From Streptomyces sp. NBC_01264 (GTDB lineage Bacteria; Actinomycetota; Actinomycetes; Streptomycetales; Streptomycetaceae), in NCBI RefSeq assembly GCF_026340675.1, contig NZ_JAPEOX010000001.1:2480001-2544000 (forward strand): 64,000 nucleotides of DNA. Reading direction: 5' to 3'. Below the pieces are notes generated by a model. It did no database searches and had not been told where the DNA came from. It saw only the letters and a program-made list of their open reading frames with translations. Made by a program: the position numbers and the translations under genes. Of the stretch, positions 25,857-34,523 are shown in pieces (positions within the stretch are counted from its first letter, which is position 1; every line of letters begins with the position of its first letter).

Positions 25857-27035
25857 GTGAGCGCTGACGCATCCCCGCGGGACCCGCTGCTGGACGATCT
25901 GATGCCCTGGGCCGTGAGCTCCCTGCGCCTGGGCCGGGCCTGGATCGCGGCCCCCGATCCGGCGACCCTGCGTGCCCGGTGGGCCGCCCTGGCGGCCGCC
26001 GAGGGCGCCGAACGGGAGCGACTGTTCCGCCCGACCCGGGCGCGGACCCCGGGGGCCGGGGCGGCGGCCCTGCCGGGTCAGCGGGCCGGTTCCACGGCCC
26101 GCTTCGCGGACACTCCCGGGCCGCGCCCGGACCCCGTACGGATCCTGCGCGAGCCCTTCGACGAGCAGTGGCTGCTGCCCGACCAGCGGCTCATCGACCT
26201 GGCCCGCCCGGAGCTGTGGCGGGTGCTGGACGAGCAGCAGCTGTTCGTCGTGGAGCCCGCGCAGCCGGCGGAGCTGCAGGTCACCGCGCACCTCCCGGCC
26301 GGCCGGCTCGGCCGGATCCGCCCGCTGCACCGCCGCCCGGGCGGCGCCGAGCCCAATCTCGCCCCCGGGCTGCAACAGCTGCTCGGCGAGCGGTACGGCA
26401 CCTGGGTCACCCCCGAGGACGTGCTCTGCTGGATCCTCGCCGCCGGCCGCCCCGGCCCCCGGGGGTACGAGGTCCCCCTCACCGCCGACGCCGCGCGCTG
26501 GCGCGCCGGGCTGGAGCTGGGCCACCGGGTGCTCTCCGTCCGGCTGCGCGGGGCCCGCGGCGGCGAGGCGCCCCGGCTGCCCGGCGGGCGCCGGCCGTAC
26601 GTCCGCTCGGCGCTGCCGGCGTGGCCGCGCGAGCTCTCGTACGACCCGGAGAGCGAGACCCTCATGGTCGGGAGCGGCAGCGTGTCGCCCGTTCCGGCCG
26701 GGGCGTGGGAGTACGAGGTCCAGGGCGTCCGCGTCCTGGAGTCCTGGTTCACCGCCCGGCTCGCCCACCGGGACCCGGAGGCGGAGGGCCTGGACGCGAT
26801 GGGCCCCGCCGAGTGGCCGCAGGGCTGGACCTCGGAGCTGCTGGCCCTGGTGACGACCCTGGCGCTGCTGTCCGAACTGGAGCCGGAGCGGGCGGCGTTC
26901 GAGGTGGGGCCCGCGCTGGCCGCCGCCGAGCTGCGGGCGGGCGGGGTGCTGCCGCCGCCGGACTGGGCCCGGCGGCCGGCCTCGGTCCTGGACCACCAGG
27001 AGGAGGGGCCGGGCGGGCAGTTCGCGCTGCTCTGA
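25857..27035 (+). CDS. stand-alone type ISP restriction/modification specificity-domain protein
   Basis: The 392-aa protein resembles the C-terminal target-recognition part of type ISP enzymes as annotated in streptomycetes: LLDDLMPWAVSSLRLGRAWI, FDEQWLLPDQRLIDLARPELWRV, GRIRPLHRRPGGAEPNLAPGL, LPGGRRPYVRSALP, VSPVPAGAWEYEVQGVRVLESWF. No methyltransferase (NPPY), helicase or nuclease motifs are present and none are in neighbouring genes. It is therefore an orphan domain rather than a working restriction system, with function unknown. GTG 25857; no strong ribosome site. Confidence 0.78.
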   Translation: MSADASPRDPLLDDLMPWAVSSLRLGRAWIAAPDPATLRARWAALAAAEGAERERLFRPTRARTPGAGAAALPGQRAGSTARFADTPGPRPDPVRILREPFDEQWLLPDQRLIDLARPELWRVLDEQQLFVVEPAQPAELQVTAHLPAGRLGRIRPLHRRPGGAEPNLAPGLQQLLGERYGTWVTPEDVLCWILAAGRPGPRGYEVPLTADAARWRAGLELGHRVLSVRLRGARGGEAPRLPGGRRPYVRSALPAWPRELSYDPESETLMVGSGSVSPVPAGAWEYEVQGVRVLESWFTARLAHRDPEAEGLDAMGPAEWPQGWTSELLALVTTLALLSELEPERAAFEVGPALAAAELRAGGVLPPPDWARRPASVLDHQEEGPGGQFALL

Positions 27036-27059
27036 GGCGCGGGGGCCTCGGGGTGAGGG

Positions 27060-27290
27060 GCCCTGCGGGGCTATCCCCTACCCGCCCTTCCACCGTTCCC
27101 CGGGCTCCGCCCGGACCCGCGCCTCAAACGCCGGCGGGGCTGCGTGGGCCCCGGGCTCTGCCCGGGGCCGGTCCTCAAACGCCGGTGAAAACAGGGCCCC
27201 GGGCTGCGCCCGGACCCCCTGGGGCTCCGCCCCAGACCCCGGCCCTCAAACGCCGGACGGCCGAAAAGACCAACCGTCGGCGGCGCCGGA
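27060..27290. repeat. dispersed Streptomyces-type intergenic repeat (inverted copy set)
   Basis: Three TCAAACGCCGG-type units (CCTCAAACGCCGGCGGGG, GTCCTCAAACGCCGGTG, CCCTCAAACGCCGGACGG) alternate with GGGCTCCGCCC-type hairpins. They fill the gap between the convergent ISP-domain and tetR genes and match the 8.4-kb element on the other strand. Confidence 0.75.
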
Positions 27291-27315
27291 TGGCCCCGCC
27301 AGGTGCGACCCGAGG

Positions 27316-28041
27316 TCAGGCCCCCCAGGCCCCCAGCAGGCGCGATACCGAGCGGTCGAACACCGCGGCCGGGTCGGCCAGTTCGCCCGGGACGCCCGGT
27401 GCGGTCGCGAGGACGCCCGCCAGGAGGGGGTACTCCCCCGTCATCAGCCGGGAGCCGAGCCAGGCCGCCCGTACGGCCTGTTCCTCGGCCTCGCTCCAGG
27501 GGAGTTGGCGGGCCCGCTCGGCCAGGGCCAGCTCGCCCGCCACGAAGGTGGCGACCGTGCCGTTGACCGCGGCGATCAGCTCCAGCTTCTCCGCGCCGGA
27601 GGCGTTCAGCGGGGCCAGGCACTCCAGGCTGTACTCCAGGTACCGCAGGGCGTTCGGGCCGAAGCCGTGGGCCGGGCTCAGCAGCCGGGGCAGCCAGGGG
27701 TGCCGGTGCATGACGGCCCGGGTCTGGCGGGCCAGCGCGAGCTGGTCGGCGCGCCAGTCGCCGGCCGGCGGCGCGAGGTCGTACTCCCCGCTGACCGTGT
27801 CGACCATCAGCTCGTACAGGTCCTCCTTGCGCGGCACGTAGTTGTAGAGGGACATGGTGCCGGCGCCGATCCCGGCCGCCACGCGCCGCATCGAGACGGC
27901 GTCGATCCCCTCCTCGTCGGCGATCCGCACCGCCTCGGCGGCGATCGAGTCGCGGCTGTGGGCGGGCCTGGGGCCGCGGCCGGCCCGCGGCGGGCGGGCC
28001 CAGATCACTTCGGGTTCAGCGGAGCGGCCGCTGGGTGTCAT
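27316..28041 (-). CDS. TetR-family repressor of the adjacent ABC exporter
   Basis: The 241-aa protein has an extended basic N-terminus, then the HTH (AAEAVRIADEEGIDAVSM, RRVAAGIGAGTMSLYNYVPRKEDLYELM) and a TetR_C domain typical of exporter repressors. ATG 28041 follows GAGGTGATG. It is divergent from the drrAB-like genes; two copies of ACTACGTACnnnGTACGTAGT lie between and over their start, so direct repression and autoregulation are likely. The inducing drug is unknown. Confidence 0.87.
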   Translation of the reverse strand: MTPSGRSAEPEVIWARPPRAGRGPRPAHSRDSIAAEAVRIADEEGIDAVSMRRVAAGIGAGTMSLYNYVPRKEDLYELMVDTVSGEYDLAPPAGDWRADQLALARQTRAVMHRHPWLPRLLSPAHGFGPNALRYLEYSLECLAPLNASGAEKLELIAAVNGTVATFVAGELALAERARQLPWSEAEEQAVRAAWLGSRLMTGEYPLLAGVLATAPGVPGELADPAAVFDRSVSRLLGAWGA

Positions 28042-28073
28042 CGCTCATCACCTCGTCCATCCCCACCATCGTA

Positions 28074-28094
28074 GTTACGTACGGCGTACGTAGT
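28074..28094. promoter_or_regulatory. TetR operator O1 of the ABC exporter
   Basis: GTTACGTACGGCGTACGTAG(T) contains a perfect TACGTAC-GGC-GTACGTA palindrome. It covers the presumed -35 region of the leaderless exporter transcript. Confidence 0.75.
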
Positions 28095-28098
28095 CAGG

Positions 28099-28104
28099 TA
28101 GGGT
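28099..28104 (+). promoter_or_regulatory. -10 element, leaderless ABC exporter transcript
   Basis: TAGGGT ends seven bases before ATG 28112, placing the transcription start at the start codon; no Shine-Dalgarno precedes it. Confidence 0.5.
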
Positions 28105-28111
28105 GCGCCGC

Positions 28112-29146
28112 ATGACGACTACGTACGCTGTACTTAGTGAAGGTCTGGAGAAGAGGTACGGCTCGGTCCACGCACTGCGGGGCCTCGACCTCGCCGTCCC
28201 GCCGGGCACGGTGTGCGGCCTCCTCGGCCCCAACGGCGCGGGCAAGACCACCGCCGTCCGGATCCTCACCACGCTCACCACCCCCACGGCCGGCCGCGCC
28301 CTCGTCGCGGGCCACGACGTGACCCGGGACCCGGCCTCCGTCCGGCGCTCCATCGGGGCCACCGGCCAATTCGCCTCGGTCGACGGGGATTTGACCGGAG
28401 CCGAGAACCTCCGGCTGTTCGCCCGCCTCGCCGGACTGCGCGGCCGGGCCGTCCGGGACCGCGCCGACGAGCTGCTGGAGGGCTTCGGCCTCACCGAGGC
28501 CGCCGACCGGGTGGCGGGCACCTGGTCCGGCGGGAGGCGCCGGCGCCTCGACCTGGCCGCCGGACTGGTCACCCGGCCCCGCGTGCTGTTCCTCGACGAG
28601 CCCACGACCGGCCTCGACCCGGCGGCCCGCGAGCAGATCTGGAGGGCCGTACGCGACCTCGCGCACGAGGGGACCACCGTGCTCCTCACCACCCAGTACC
28701 TGGAGGAGGCCGACCGGATCGCCGACGACATCGTGGTCGTGGACCACGGCCGGGCGGTCGCCACCGGCACCCCTGCCGAGCTCAAGGCCCTGATCGGCGC
28801 CTACGCCGAGGTCTGCGTCGACGGGGCAAAGGCCCTCGCGCACGCGGCCGCCGTACTCGACCGGCTGACGGGGGGCCTGCCCGCCCTGGACCACGAGCGC
28901 CTCACCGCCGGCGCCACCGTCCTCGACGCCGGACTCACGCTGCCGCAGATCGTCCGGGCGCTCGACGCGGCCGGCATCGCCGTCACCGACGCGAGCCTGC
29001 GCCCGCCCACCCTCGACGAGGTGTTCCTGCGCCTCACCGGAGCCCGCCCCGCCACCGCACCCACCGACGCCAACGCACCCACACACGACAACGCCCCCGC
29101 ACCCGCCCCCGCACCCGCCCCCGCACCCGAGGAGAACGCCGCATGA
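28112..29146 (+). CDS. ABC exporter ATP-binding protein, DrrA type
   Basis: The 344-aa ATPase has Walker A GPNGAGKT (39-46), Q-loop region ATGQFASVD, a signature TWSGGRRRRLDLA and Walker B VLFLDEPTTGLDP, then a DrrA-type C-terminal extension ending in a Pro-Ala tail. The family exports anthracycline-like or other hydrophobic drugs with a DrrB permease. ATG 28112 is taken as a leaderless start; GTG 28103 is upstream but less likely. Its stop overlaps the permease start (ATGA). Confidence 0.9.
   Translation: MTTTYAVLSEGLEKRYGSVHALRGLDLAVPPGTVCGLLGPNGAGKTTAVRILTTLTTPTAGRALVAGHDVTRDPASVRRSIGATGQFASVDGDLTGAENLRLFARLAGLRGRAVRDRADELLEGFGLTEAADRVAGTWSGGRRRRLDLAAGLVTRPRVLFLDEPTTGLDPAAREQIWRAVRDLAHEGTTVLLTTQYLEEADRIADDIVVVDHGRAVATGTPAELKALIGAYAEVCVDGAKALAHAAAVLDRLTGGLPALDHERLTAGATVLDAGLTLPQIVRALDAAGIAVTDASLRPPTLDEVFLRLTGARPATAPTDANAPTHDNAPAPAPAPAPAPEENAA
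28118..28138. promoter_or_regulatory. TetR operator O2, inside the exporter coding start
   Basis: ACTACGTAC-GCT-GTACTTAGT has 9-base arms with one mismatch and overlaps codons 3-9. Its centre is 44 bases from that of O1, about four helical turns. Confidence 0.7.
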
Positions 29147-29931
29147 GCACCCTGCTGTCCGACGGCGGCGCCGTCCTCACCCGCCAGCTGCAGAAGGCCC
29201 GGCACAACCCCGGCCTGCTGATCCTCACGCAGACCATGCCGGTCACCATGCTGCTGTTCTTCGGCTACGTCTTCGGCAGCGCGCTCGCCATGCCCGGTTC
29301 CGAGTACCGGCAGTTCCTGGTCCCGGGGCTGCTCGCCGCCACCGCCGCGAACGGTCTGATGGCCGGCATGTTCACGGCCGCGCAGGACGCGCACCGCGGG
29401 GTCACCGACCGCTTCCGGACCCTGCCGATGAGCCGGAGCGCGGTTCCGCTCGGGCAGACGGCCGCGGACGTGCTGACGACCGGCCTCTCGATGGTCCCCC
29501 TGATCCTGGTCGGGCTGGCCATGGGCTGGCGTGCCGAGAATGGGCTCCCGGGGGCGCTCGGGGCCTTCGGCATCCTCCTGCTGTTCCGCTTCGCCACCGC
29601 GTGGGCGGGGACGTACCTCGGCCTGCTGAGCAGGAGCGAGGAGGCGGCGGGGCAGCTCGGGGGCGCCACCTTCGTCCTGCCGTTGCTCTCCAGCGCGTAC
29701 CTGCCGACGGCCGGGCTGCCGGGGTGGCTGCGTACGGCCGCCGAGTGGAACCCGATCAGCGCGGTCGCGGCGGCGGTGCGCCGGCTCTGCGGGAACGCGG
29801 GCGGCGAGGCCGCCGCGGACGCCGCCTGGCCGGTCGCGCACCCGGTCGCCGGGGCGCTGCTGTGGTCCCTGGTCCTGCTGGCCCTGTTCGTACCGGCGGC
29901 CACGCGCCGGTTCGCGCGCGGCCAGGAGTGA
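29143..29931 (+). CDS. ABC-2 permease, DrrB type
   Basis: The 262-aa protein has six hydrophobic segments in the ABC-2 layout (LLILTQTMPVTMLLFFGYVFG, FLVPGLLAATAANGLMAG, DRFRTLPMSRSAV loop, FVLPLLSSAYLPTAGLPGWL, WNPISAVAAAVRRLCGN). It pairs with the ATPase encoded upstream by an ATGA overlap and forms the membrane pore of a drug exporter controlled by the divergent TetR. Confidence 0.9.
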   Translation: MSTLLSDGGAVLTRQLQKARHNPGLLILTQTMPVTMLLFFGYVFGSALAMPGSEYRQFLVPGLLAATAANGLMAGMFTAAQDAHRGVTDRFRTLPMSRSAVPLGQTAADVLTTGLSMVPLILVGLAMGWRAENGLPGALGAFGILLLFRFATAWAGTYLGLLSRSEEAAGQLGGATFVLPLLSSAYLPTAGLPGWLRTAAEWNPISAVAAAVRRLCGNAGGEAAADAAWPVAHPVAGALLWSLVLLALFVPAATRRFARGQE

Positions 29932-29963
29932 CAGGCCGCGCGACACCGGGTAAGCAGGGGCCC

Positions 29964-31160
29964 ATGGTTACCGATCCCCTTCCCCTCGACGGCATCACCG
30001 TCGTCTCCGTCGAGCAGGCCGTCTCCGCGCCCTTCGCGACCCGTCAGCTCGCCGACCTCGGGGCCCGGGTGATCAAGGTCGAGCGGCCCGACGGCGGGGA
30101 CTTCGCGCGCGGCTACGACACCGCCGCGCAGGGTCTCGCCTCGCATTTCGTGTGGGCCAACCGGGGGAAGGAGTCGATCGCGCTCGACCTCAAGGACCCG
30201 CGGGGCCGCGAGGTCCTGCACGGTCTGCTCGACGGGGCCGACGTGTTCGTGCAGAACCTGGCGCAGGGTGCCGCCGCCCGGCTCGGGCTCGACTCGGCCG
30301 CGCTGTGCGCCCGCTACCCCCGGCTGGTCGCCGTGGACGTCTCCGGCTACGGGCCCGAAGGCCCGTACGCCCACAAGCGCGCCTACGACATGCTCGTCCA
30401 GTGCGAGGCGGGCCTGGTCTCGGTGACCGGCACCCCGGAGCAGCCGGTCAAGGCGGGGATCCCGGCGGCGGACATCGCGGCCGCCATGTACGCCTTCTCG
30501 GGCGTGCTCGCCGCCCTGCTGCGGCGCGGGACCACCGGGCGCGGGGGCAGGGTGGAGGTGTCGATGCTCGACGCGCTCGCCGAGTGGATGGGACATCCGC
30601 TGCACCACACCATGCACGGCGGGGAGCAGCCGGTGCGGACGGGCCTGGCGCACGCCGTGATCGCCCCCTACGACGCCTACCCGACGGCGGACGGGGACCG
30701 GGTGCTGCTGTCGGTGCAGAACGACCGGGAGTGGCGGCGGCTTGCCGAACAGGTGCTGGAGCGGCCCGACTTGGCCGAGGACCCGGGGTTCGCGACGAAC
30801 TCCGCGCGCACCGCGAACCGGGAGAAGACCGACGCGGTGGTCGCCGAAGCGCTGGGCCGGCTCGACGCGGACACGGCGATCGAGCGGCTGGAGGCGGCGG
30901 GCATCGCCTGCGCGCGGCTGAACTCGGTGGCGCAGCTCGCCGCGCACCCGCAGCTGGAGGCCCGGGACCGCTGGCGGGAGGTGGGCTCGCCGGCGGGCCC
31001 GCTGCGGGCCCTGCTGCCGCCGATCGGACTGCCCGGCGGCGCGGCACCGCACATGGGTGCGGTGCCCGCGCTCGGCGAGCACACCGAAGCCCTGCTGCGC
31101 GCCCTGGGGATGACGGGCGAACAGATCACGGCATTGCGCCGGGACGGCGTGGTTCGCTGA
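29964..31160 (+). CDS. CaiB/BaiF (family III) CoA-transferase
   Basis: The 398-aa protein shows family III landmarks: GITVVSVEQAVSAPFATRQLADLGARVIKVERP, FVWANRGKESIALDLK, GYGPEGPYAHKRAYDMLVQ carrying the catalytic-region Asp, and AMYAFSGVLAALLRR. These enzymes move CoA between acids by a ternary-complex mechanism. ATG 29964 has only a weak GGGG upstream. Located 32 bases after the exporter permease, but not obviously related to it. Substrate unknown. Confidence 0.9.
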   Translation: MVTDPLPLDGITVVSVEQAVSAPFATRQLADLGARVIKVERPDGGDFARGYDTAAQGLASHFVWANRGKESIALDLKDPRGREVLHGLLDGADVFVQNLAQGAAARLGLDSAALCARYPRLVAVDVSGYGPEGPYAHKRAYDMLVQCEAGLVSVTGTPEQPVKAGIPAADIAAAMYAFSGVLAALLRRGTTGRGGRVEVSMLDALAEWMGHPLHHTMHGGEQPVRTGLAHAVIAPYDAYPTADGDRVLLSVQNDREWRRLAEQVLERPDLAEDPGFATNSARTANREKTDAVVAEALGRLDADTAIERLEAAGIACARLNSVAQLAAHPQLEARDRWREVGSPAGPLRALLPPIGLPGGAAPHMGAVPALGEHTEALLRALGMTGEQITALRRDGVVR

Positions 31161-31204
31161 CTGGGCAGGGTTGACCGGGCCGGGAACGGAGCGGCGGCGC
31201 CGCG

Positions 31205-31220
31205 GGGGCGGACGCGCCCC
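31205..31220. terminator. GC hairpin between convergent genes
   Basis: GGGGCG-GACG-CGCCCC forms a compact stem without a T-tract, in the 74-base gap between the convergent CoA-transferase and small basic protein genes. Confidence 0.4.
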
Positions 31221-31234
31221 TGCAGAGCTGCCGC

Positions 31235-31504
31235 CTACGAACGGCGGCTGCCGAAGAGGGTCCGCCGCAGCCTGCGCAGCGGCGCGAAGAGCGAGACGCG
31301 CGCGCTCCGGCTCCGCAGCCGGTGCGTGTGGTCGCGCGAGGTGAGCTCACGCATGAGCAGCGTCGCCTCGGCGGCCTCGCGGTGCGGGACGGCGGGGCCG
31401 CCCAGCACGGCGAGGTGACGGTCGAGGCGCGAACTGGTCGCACCGCTCCCGCATGTGATGGCAGGCACGCGAGGCGGCCTGCTGCGCATTGCTATCTGTT
31501 CCAT
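31235..31504 (-). CDS. small basic protein of unknown function
   Basis: The 89-aa product from ATG 31504 (MEQIAMRSRPPRVPAITCGS) has GGGGAGAG upstream. It is Arg-rich with a middle RLDRHLAVLGGPAVPHREAAEATLLMREL and a highly basic C-terminus (RLRSRSARVSLFAPLRRLRRTLFGSRRS). The good ribosome site supports a real gene; I believe similar short proteins exist in other streptomycetes but cannot name a family. Possible nucleic-acid or membrane contact through the basic tail is only an inference. Confidence 0.7.
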   Translation of the reverse strand: MEQIAMRSRPPRVPAITCGSGATSSRLDRHLAVLGGPAVPHREAAEATLLMRELTSRDHTHRLRSRSARVSLFAPLRRLRRTLFGSRRS

Positions 31505-31816
31505 GTCTCTCCCCACCCGTACGAGGGCACCCGGCCCACCGGGCAGGGTAACCCTATCGTCCCCACGTCGCGCACGGGTATCCCGGTCGTGTGAATTGCC
31601 CGTGCGGCGAGCGGGAGTTGACGATTACTCAGCGGAGTCGTCCGTCACTCTCCGCACAGCGTGGCAGGGCTGGCCGGCGGGATCGGGGAGACATGGAACC
31701 GCATCGGCGCCGACCGCGTGACTCCTGTCGCGACCGGAGCCACGGCGCGCGCTCTGCGCTAACTTGGAGTGATCGTCCGGTAACGCTCTTGGGGGCGCGC
31801 GTGAATGAGGCTTTCG
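31505..31816. other. divergent intergenic region
   Basis: About 310 bases between the small basic protein and the kinase. On the minus strand GATAGGGT near 31550 could serve as a -10 for the small gene. I see no inverted repeat or small gene of note. Confidence 0.4.
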
Positions 31817-33499
31817 GTGACTGAGTCGGCGGCGGACGGGGACGGCGCCGGCGGGAGGGTCATCGCCGGACGGTACCGCCTGCTGGGTCCGCTCGGCCGC
31901 GGCGGGATGGGCATGGTGTGGCGGGCCCTGGACGAGGTCCTGGGGCGCGAGGTCGCCATCAAGGAGGTGCGCGCACCCGCCGGGATGGACGAGGCCGAGG
32001 TGACCCGGATGTACCGGCGCCTGGAGCGGGAGGCCTGGGCCGCGGCCCGCGTCTCGCACCGGGGCGTGGTCACCGTCTACGACGTGGCCACCGAGGACGG
32101 CCGGCCCTGGATCGTGATGGAGATCGTACGGGGCCTCTCGCTCGCGGAGGTCCTGGAGGCCGACGGGCCGCTCACCCCGCAGCGGACCGCCCACATCGGC
32201 GAGCAGGTGCTGGCCGCGCTGGGCTCCGCGCACGAGGCGGGGGTGCTGCACCGGGACGTCAAACCGGGCAACGTGCTGATCGCCAATGACGGCCGGGTGG
32301 TGCTCGGGGACTTCGGGATCGCGAGCCTGGAGGGCTCCACCGCCATCACCATGACGGGCGAGGTGGTCGGCTCGCCCGAATTCCTGCCGCCCGAGCGGGT
32401 GTTGGGGCGCGAGCCCGGGCCCGGGTCGGACCTGTGGGCGCTCGGGGTGACGCTGTACCTGGCCGTGGAGGGGACCCCGCCCTTCCACAGGGAGTCCCCG
32501 GTGGCCACGCTGCGGGCGGTGGTGGACGAGGACTTCCCGCCACCGCGGCGGGCCGGACCGCTGACGCCCGTACTGGAGGGGCTGCTGGTCAAGGACCCCG
32601 AGGAGCGGCTGTCCGCGGCGGAGGCGGCCCGGATGCTGCGCGTCGTGGGCGCGGGCGGGACCGTACGGGCCTCCGGCGGGCCGGTGTCGGGTCCCGCGGC
32701 GGCTCCGGTGCGGGGCTCCGAGGACCCGACCTCGGTGGCGCATCACGGGTACGGCCACCCCACCCCGCCACTGCCGGTGTCCGGCCCCGGGACCGGGGCA
32801 ACGCGCACCGTTCCCCCGGAGCCCGAACGGAACGCGGCCGGGATGGTGCTGGCCGGCGGGATCGTGGTGCTGCTCGCGGTGGTGGTCCTGCTGGGCTGGC
32901 TGCTGCTGAAGGACCGCGACACGGGCGGGGACGGCGGTGACGGGGCGACGCCCGCCCCGACCCTCACGCAGAGCGCTTCGCCTTCGCCGACCCCTTCGCC
33001 GAGCGCGTCCCCCTCGCCTTCGCCGTCCGCCTCCGCCTCACCGTCGGCCACGCCGCCGGGCGTCACCCTGTCCGCGGTGCGGGCCGTCCGTGACACCTAC
33101 AGCGGCGCGTGCCCCGCGCCCGGCGCCGAGGCGCCCGCCTTCACCGCCACCGTGGCGGTGGACCGTACCCCGGCGGTGGTGGAGTACCGGTGGGCCACGC
33201 GCAGCGGGCAGACCTCGGGCCCCGGCTGGCAGACCCTGGCCTATCCGGCGGGCGGGCCCGGGAGCGTGAAGCTGGACCACACGGAGCTGACGCACTATCC
33301 GGACGCGACCTTCGAGGACGCGGTGCGCCTCGAAGTCCGGAGCCCGTCGGCGGTGGCTTCGGACTGGCTGGAGTTCTCGGTGACGTGCGAGGAGGAGGAG
33401 ACCCCGACGGGCGGGGCCTCCTCCCCCAGTGCTTCCGGTGGCACACCCGGACCGACCGCTTCCCCGTCACCGAACCCGGGGCCTACGGCAAGTCCGTGA
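31817..33499 (+). CDS. membrane-anchored eukaryotic-type Ser/Thr protein kinase
   Basis: The N-terminal kinase domain has the glycine loop LGRGGMGMV, Lys49 (VAIKE), catalytic HRDVKPGNVLI (Asp147), DFG at 165-167 and LPPERV. A juxtamembrane Pro/Gly linker leads to one hydrophobic helix (MVLAGGIVVLLAVVVLLGWLLL), then a Ser/Pro-rich stalk and a small extracytoplasmic domain with two Cys (YSGACPAP, FSVTCEEE), and a second Ser/Pro tail. There are no PASTA repeats. GTG 31817 is chosen because GAGG lies six bases before it; ATG 31805 and GTG 31801 are alternatives. The outside domain may sense a ligand; the targets are unknown. Confidence 0.9.
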   Translation: MTESAADGDGAGGRVIAGRYRLLGPLGRGGMGMVWRALDEVLGREVAIKEVRAPAGMDEAEVTRMYRRLEREAWAAARVSHRGVVTVYDVATEDGRPWIVMEIVRGLSLAEVLEADGPLTPQRTAHIGEQVLAALGSAHEAGVLHRDVKPGNVLIANDGRVVLGDFGIASLEGSTAITMTGEVVGSPEFLPPERVLGREPGPGSDLWALGVTLYLAVEGTPPFHRESPVATLRAVVDEDFPPPRRAGPLTPVLEGLLVKDPEERLSAAEAARMLRVVGAGGTVRASGGPVSGPAAAPVRGSEDPTSVAHHGYGHPTPPLPVSGPGTGATRTVPPEPERNAAGMVLAGGIVVLLAVVVLLGWLLLKDRDTGGDGGDGATPAPTLTQSASPSPTPSPSASPSPSPSASASPSATPPGVTLSAVRAVRDTYSGACPAPGAEAPAFTATVAVDRTPAVVEYRWATRSGQTSGPGWQTLAYPAGGPGSVKLDHTELTHYPDATFEDAVRLEVRSPSAVASDWLEFSVTCEEEETPTGGASSPSASGGTPGPTASPSPNPGPTASP

Positions 33500-33504
33500 C
33501 GGGG

Positions 33505-34311
33505 TCAGGCCGCGCCGGTGAAGACGGGCAGGTAGCCGCCGGACTGTCCGGCGGCGGTCGGGTGGTAGGACTCGCCGATGTTCAGCCAGTTGAGGCTGTG
33601 CAGCCACTCGCTGCCGGAGCAGATCTCGTGCCCGGTGAAGGCGCCGGCGACCGAGGCGAAGGCGAAGCCGTGGTTGGCGGCGCGCTTGGCGATGGCGGCG
33701 TTGAGGTAGTCGGAGGCGCCGTTGATGGCCGCGCGCTCGCCCTCCGACAGCCCGGCCACGCAGGTGCCGTTCAGCTTGTAGAAGCGGGGATAGCCGAGGA
33801 CGACCACGCGGGCGCCCGGGGACCGGCTGTGGATGGCGTTGTAGACCGTGTCGAGCTGGCCGGGGAGGGTGGAGTCCACGTACGCCTTGGCCTGGTTGAC
33901 CCGGCTGACGCAGGTGGCTTCGGACTGGAGCACGCAGGTGGTCATGACGTCGGAGAATCCGGCGTCGTTGCCGCCGATGGTGATGCTGACGAGGTCGGTG
34001 CCGGCGTTCAGCGGTGCGAGCTGGCCGCTCATCACGTCACCCGTACGAGCACCCGAGCAGGCGGCGAAGGAGAAGGTCTGGGGGGCGTGTGCGGCGGCCC
34101 AGAGGGCCGGGTAGGCGCGGGTGGTGCGCTTGCAGTTCCCGCTGGCGCTGTCGTAGTTGCCGGCGCCGACGCCGGAGGAGTAGGAGTCGCCGAGGGCGAC
34201 GTAGCCGAAGTCGGCGGCGGCGGTCGCCTGGCCGGCTCCGAACAGGGCCGCGCCCGCGGCGAGTAACAGGGCAGAGGCCAGTGCGGCGAAACGAGGCATT
34301 CTCGTGCTCAT
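33505..34311 (-). CDS. secreted SGNH/GDSL lipase-esterase
   Basis: A signal peptide (LASALLLAAGAALFGAGQATAA) precedes the mature enzyme. Block I GDSYSSG holds Ser43, block III IGGNDAGF the oxyanion Asn, and block V SYHPTAAG the catalytic His. Conserved Cys pairs (GNCKRTT/FAACSG, TTCVLQSEATC, GTCVAG/EICSG) fit the three disulphides of Streptomyces rimosus-type lipases. ATG 34311 follows GAGGAG. It is convergent to the kinase with only five bases between stops. The upstream region contains GTTACTCC repeats. Confidence 0.93.
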   Translation of the reverse strand: MSTRMPRFAALASALLLAAGAALFGAGQATAAADFGYVALGDSYSSGVGAGNYDSASGNCKRTTRAYPALWAAAHAPQTFSFAACSGARTGDVMSGQLAPLNAGTDLVSITIGGNDAGFSDVMTTCVLQSEATCVSRVNQAKAYVDSTLPGQLDTVYNAIHSRSPGARVVVLGYPRFYKLNGTCVAGLSEGERAAINGASDYLNAAIAKRAANHGFAFASVAGAFTGHEICSGSEWLHSLNWLNIGESYHPTAAGQSGGYLPVFTGAA

Positions 34312-34335
34312 GTGTGCGGCTCCTCGTGGGGGGTT

Positions 34336-34345
34336 ACTCCGGAGT
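34336..34345. promoter_or_regulatory. palindrome and GTTACTCC repeats upstream of lipase gene
   Basis: ACTCCGGAGT is a perfect palindrome embedded in two direct GTTACTCC copies (from 34333). A single GGAGTAAC lies upstream of the second lipase gene near 40573. Confidence 0.35.
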
Positions 34346-34523
34346 TACTCCTGAGTCCGTGGTACAAGGAGCCGAGGCCCGCTGGAAGTGTTCATGCCAA
34401 GAATGTTCGGGGCAGACATGCGGCGCGAATCTTCACCCGCACGGCGTTTGAAGAGGGAATCCCGCCACCCGTTCCGGCGAAACACGGGTGCAGGAGGGCA
34501 GTTCGTGCCGGATCATGGGCGCC

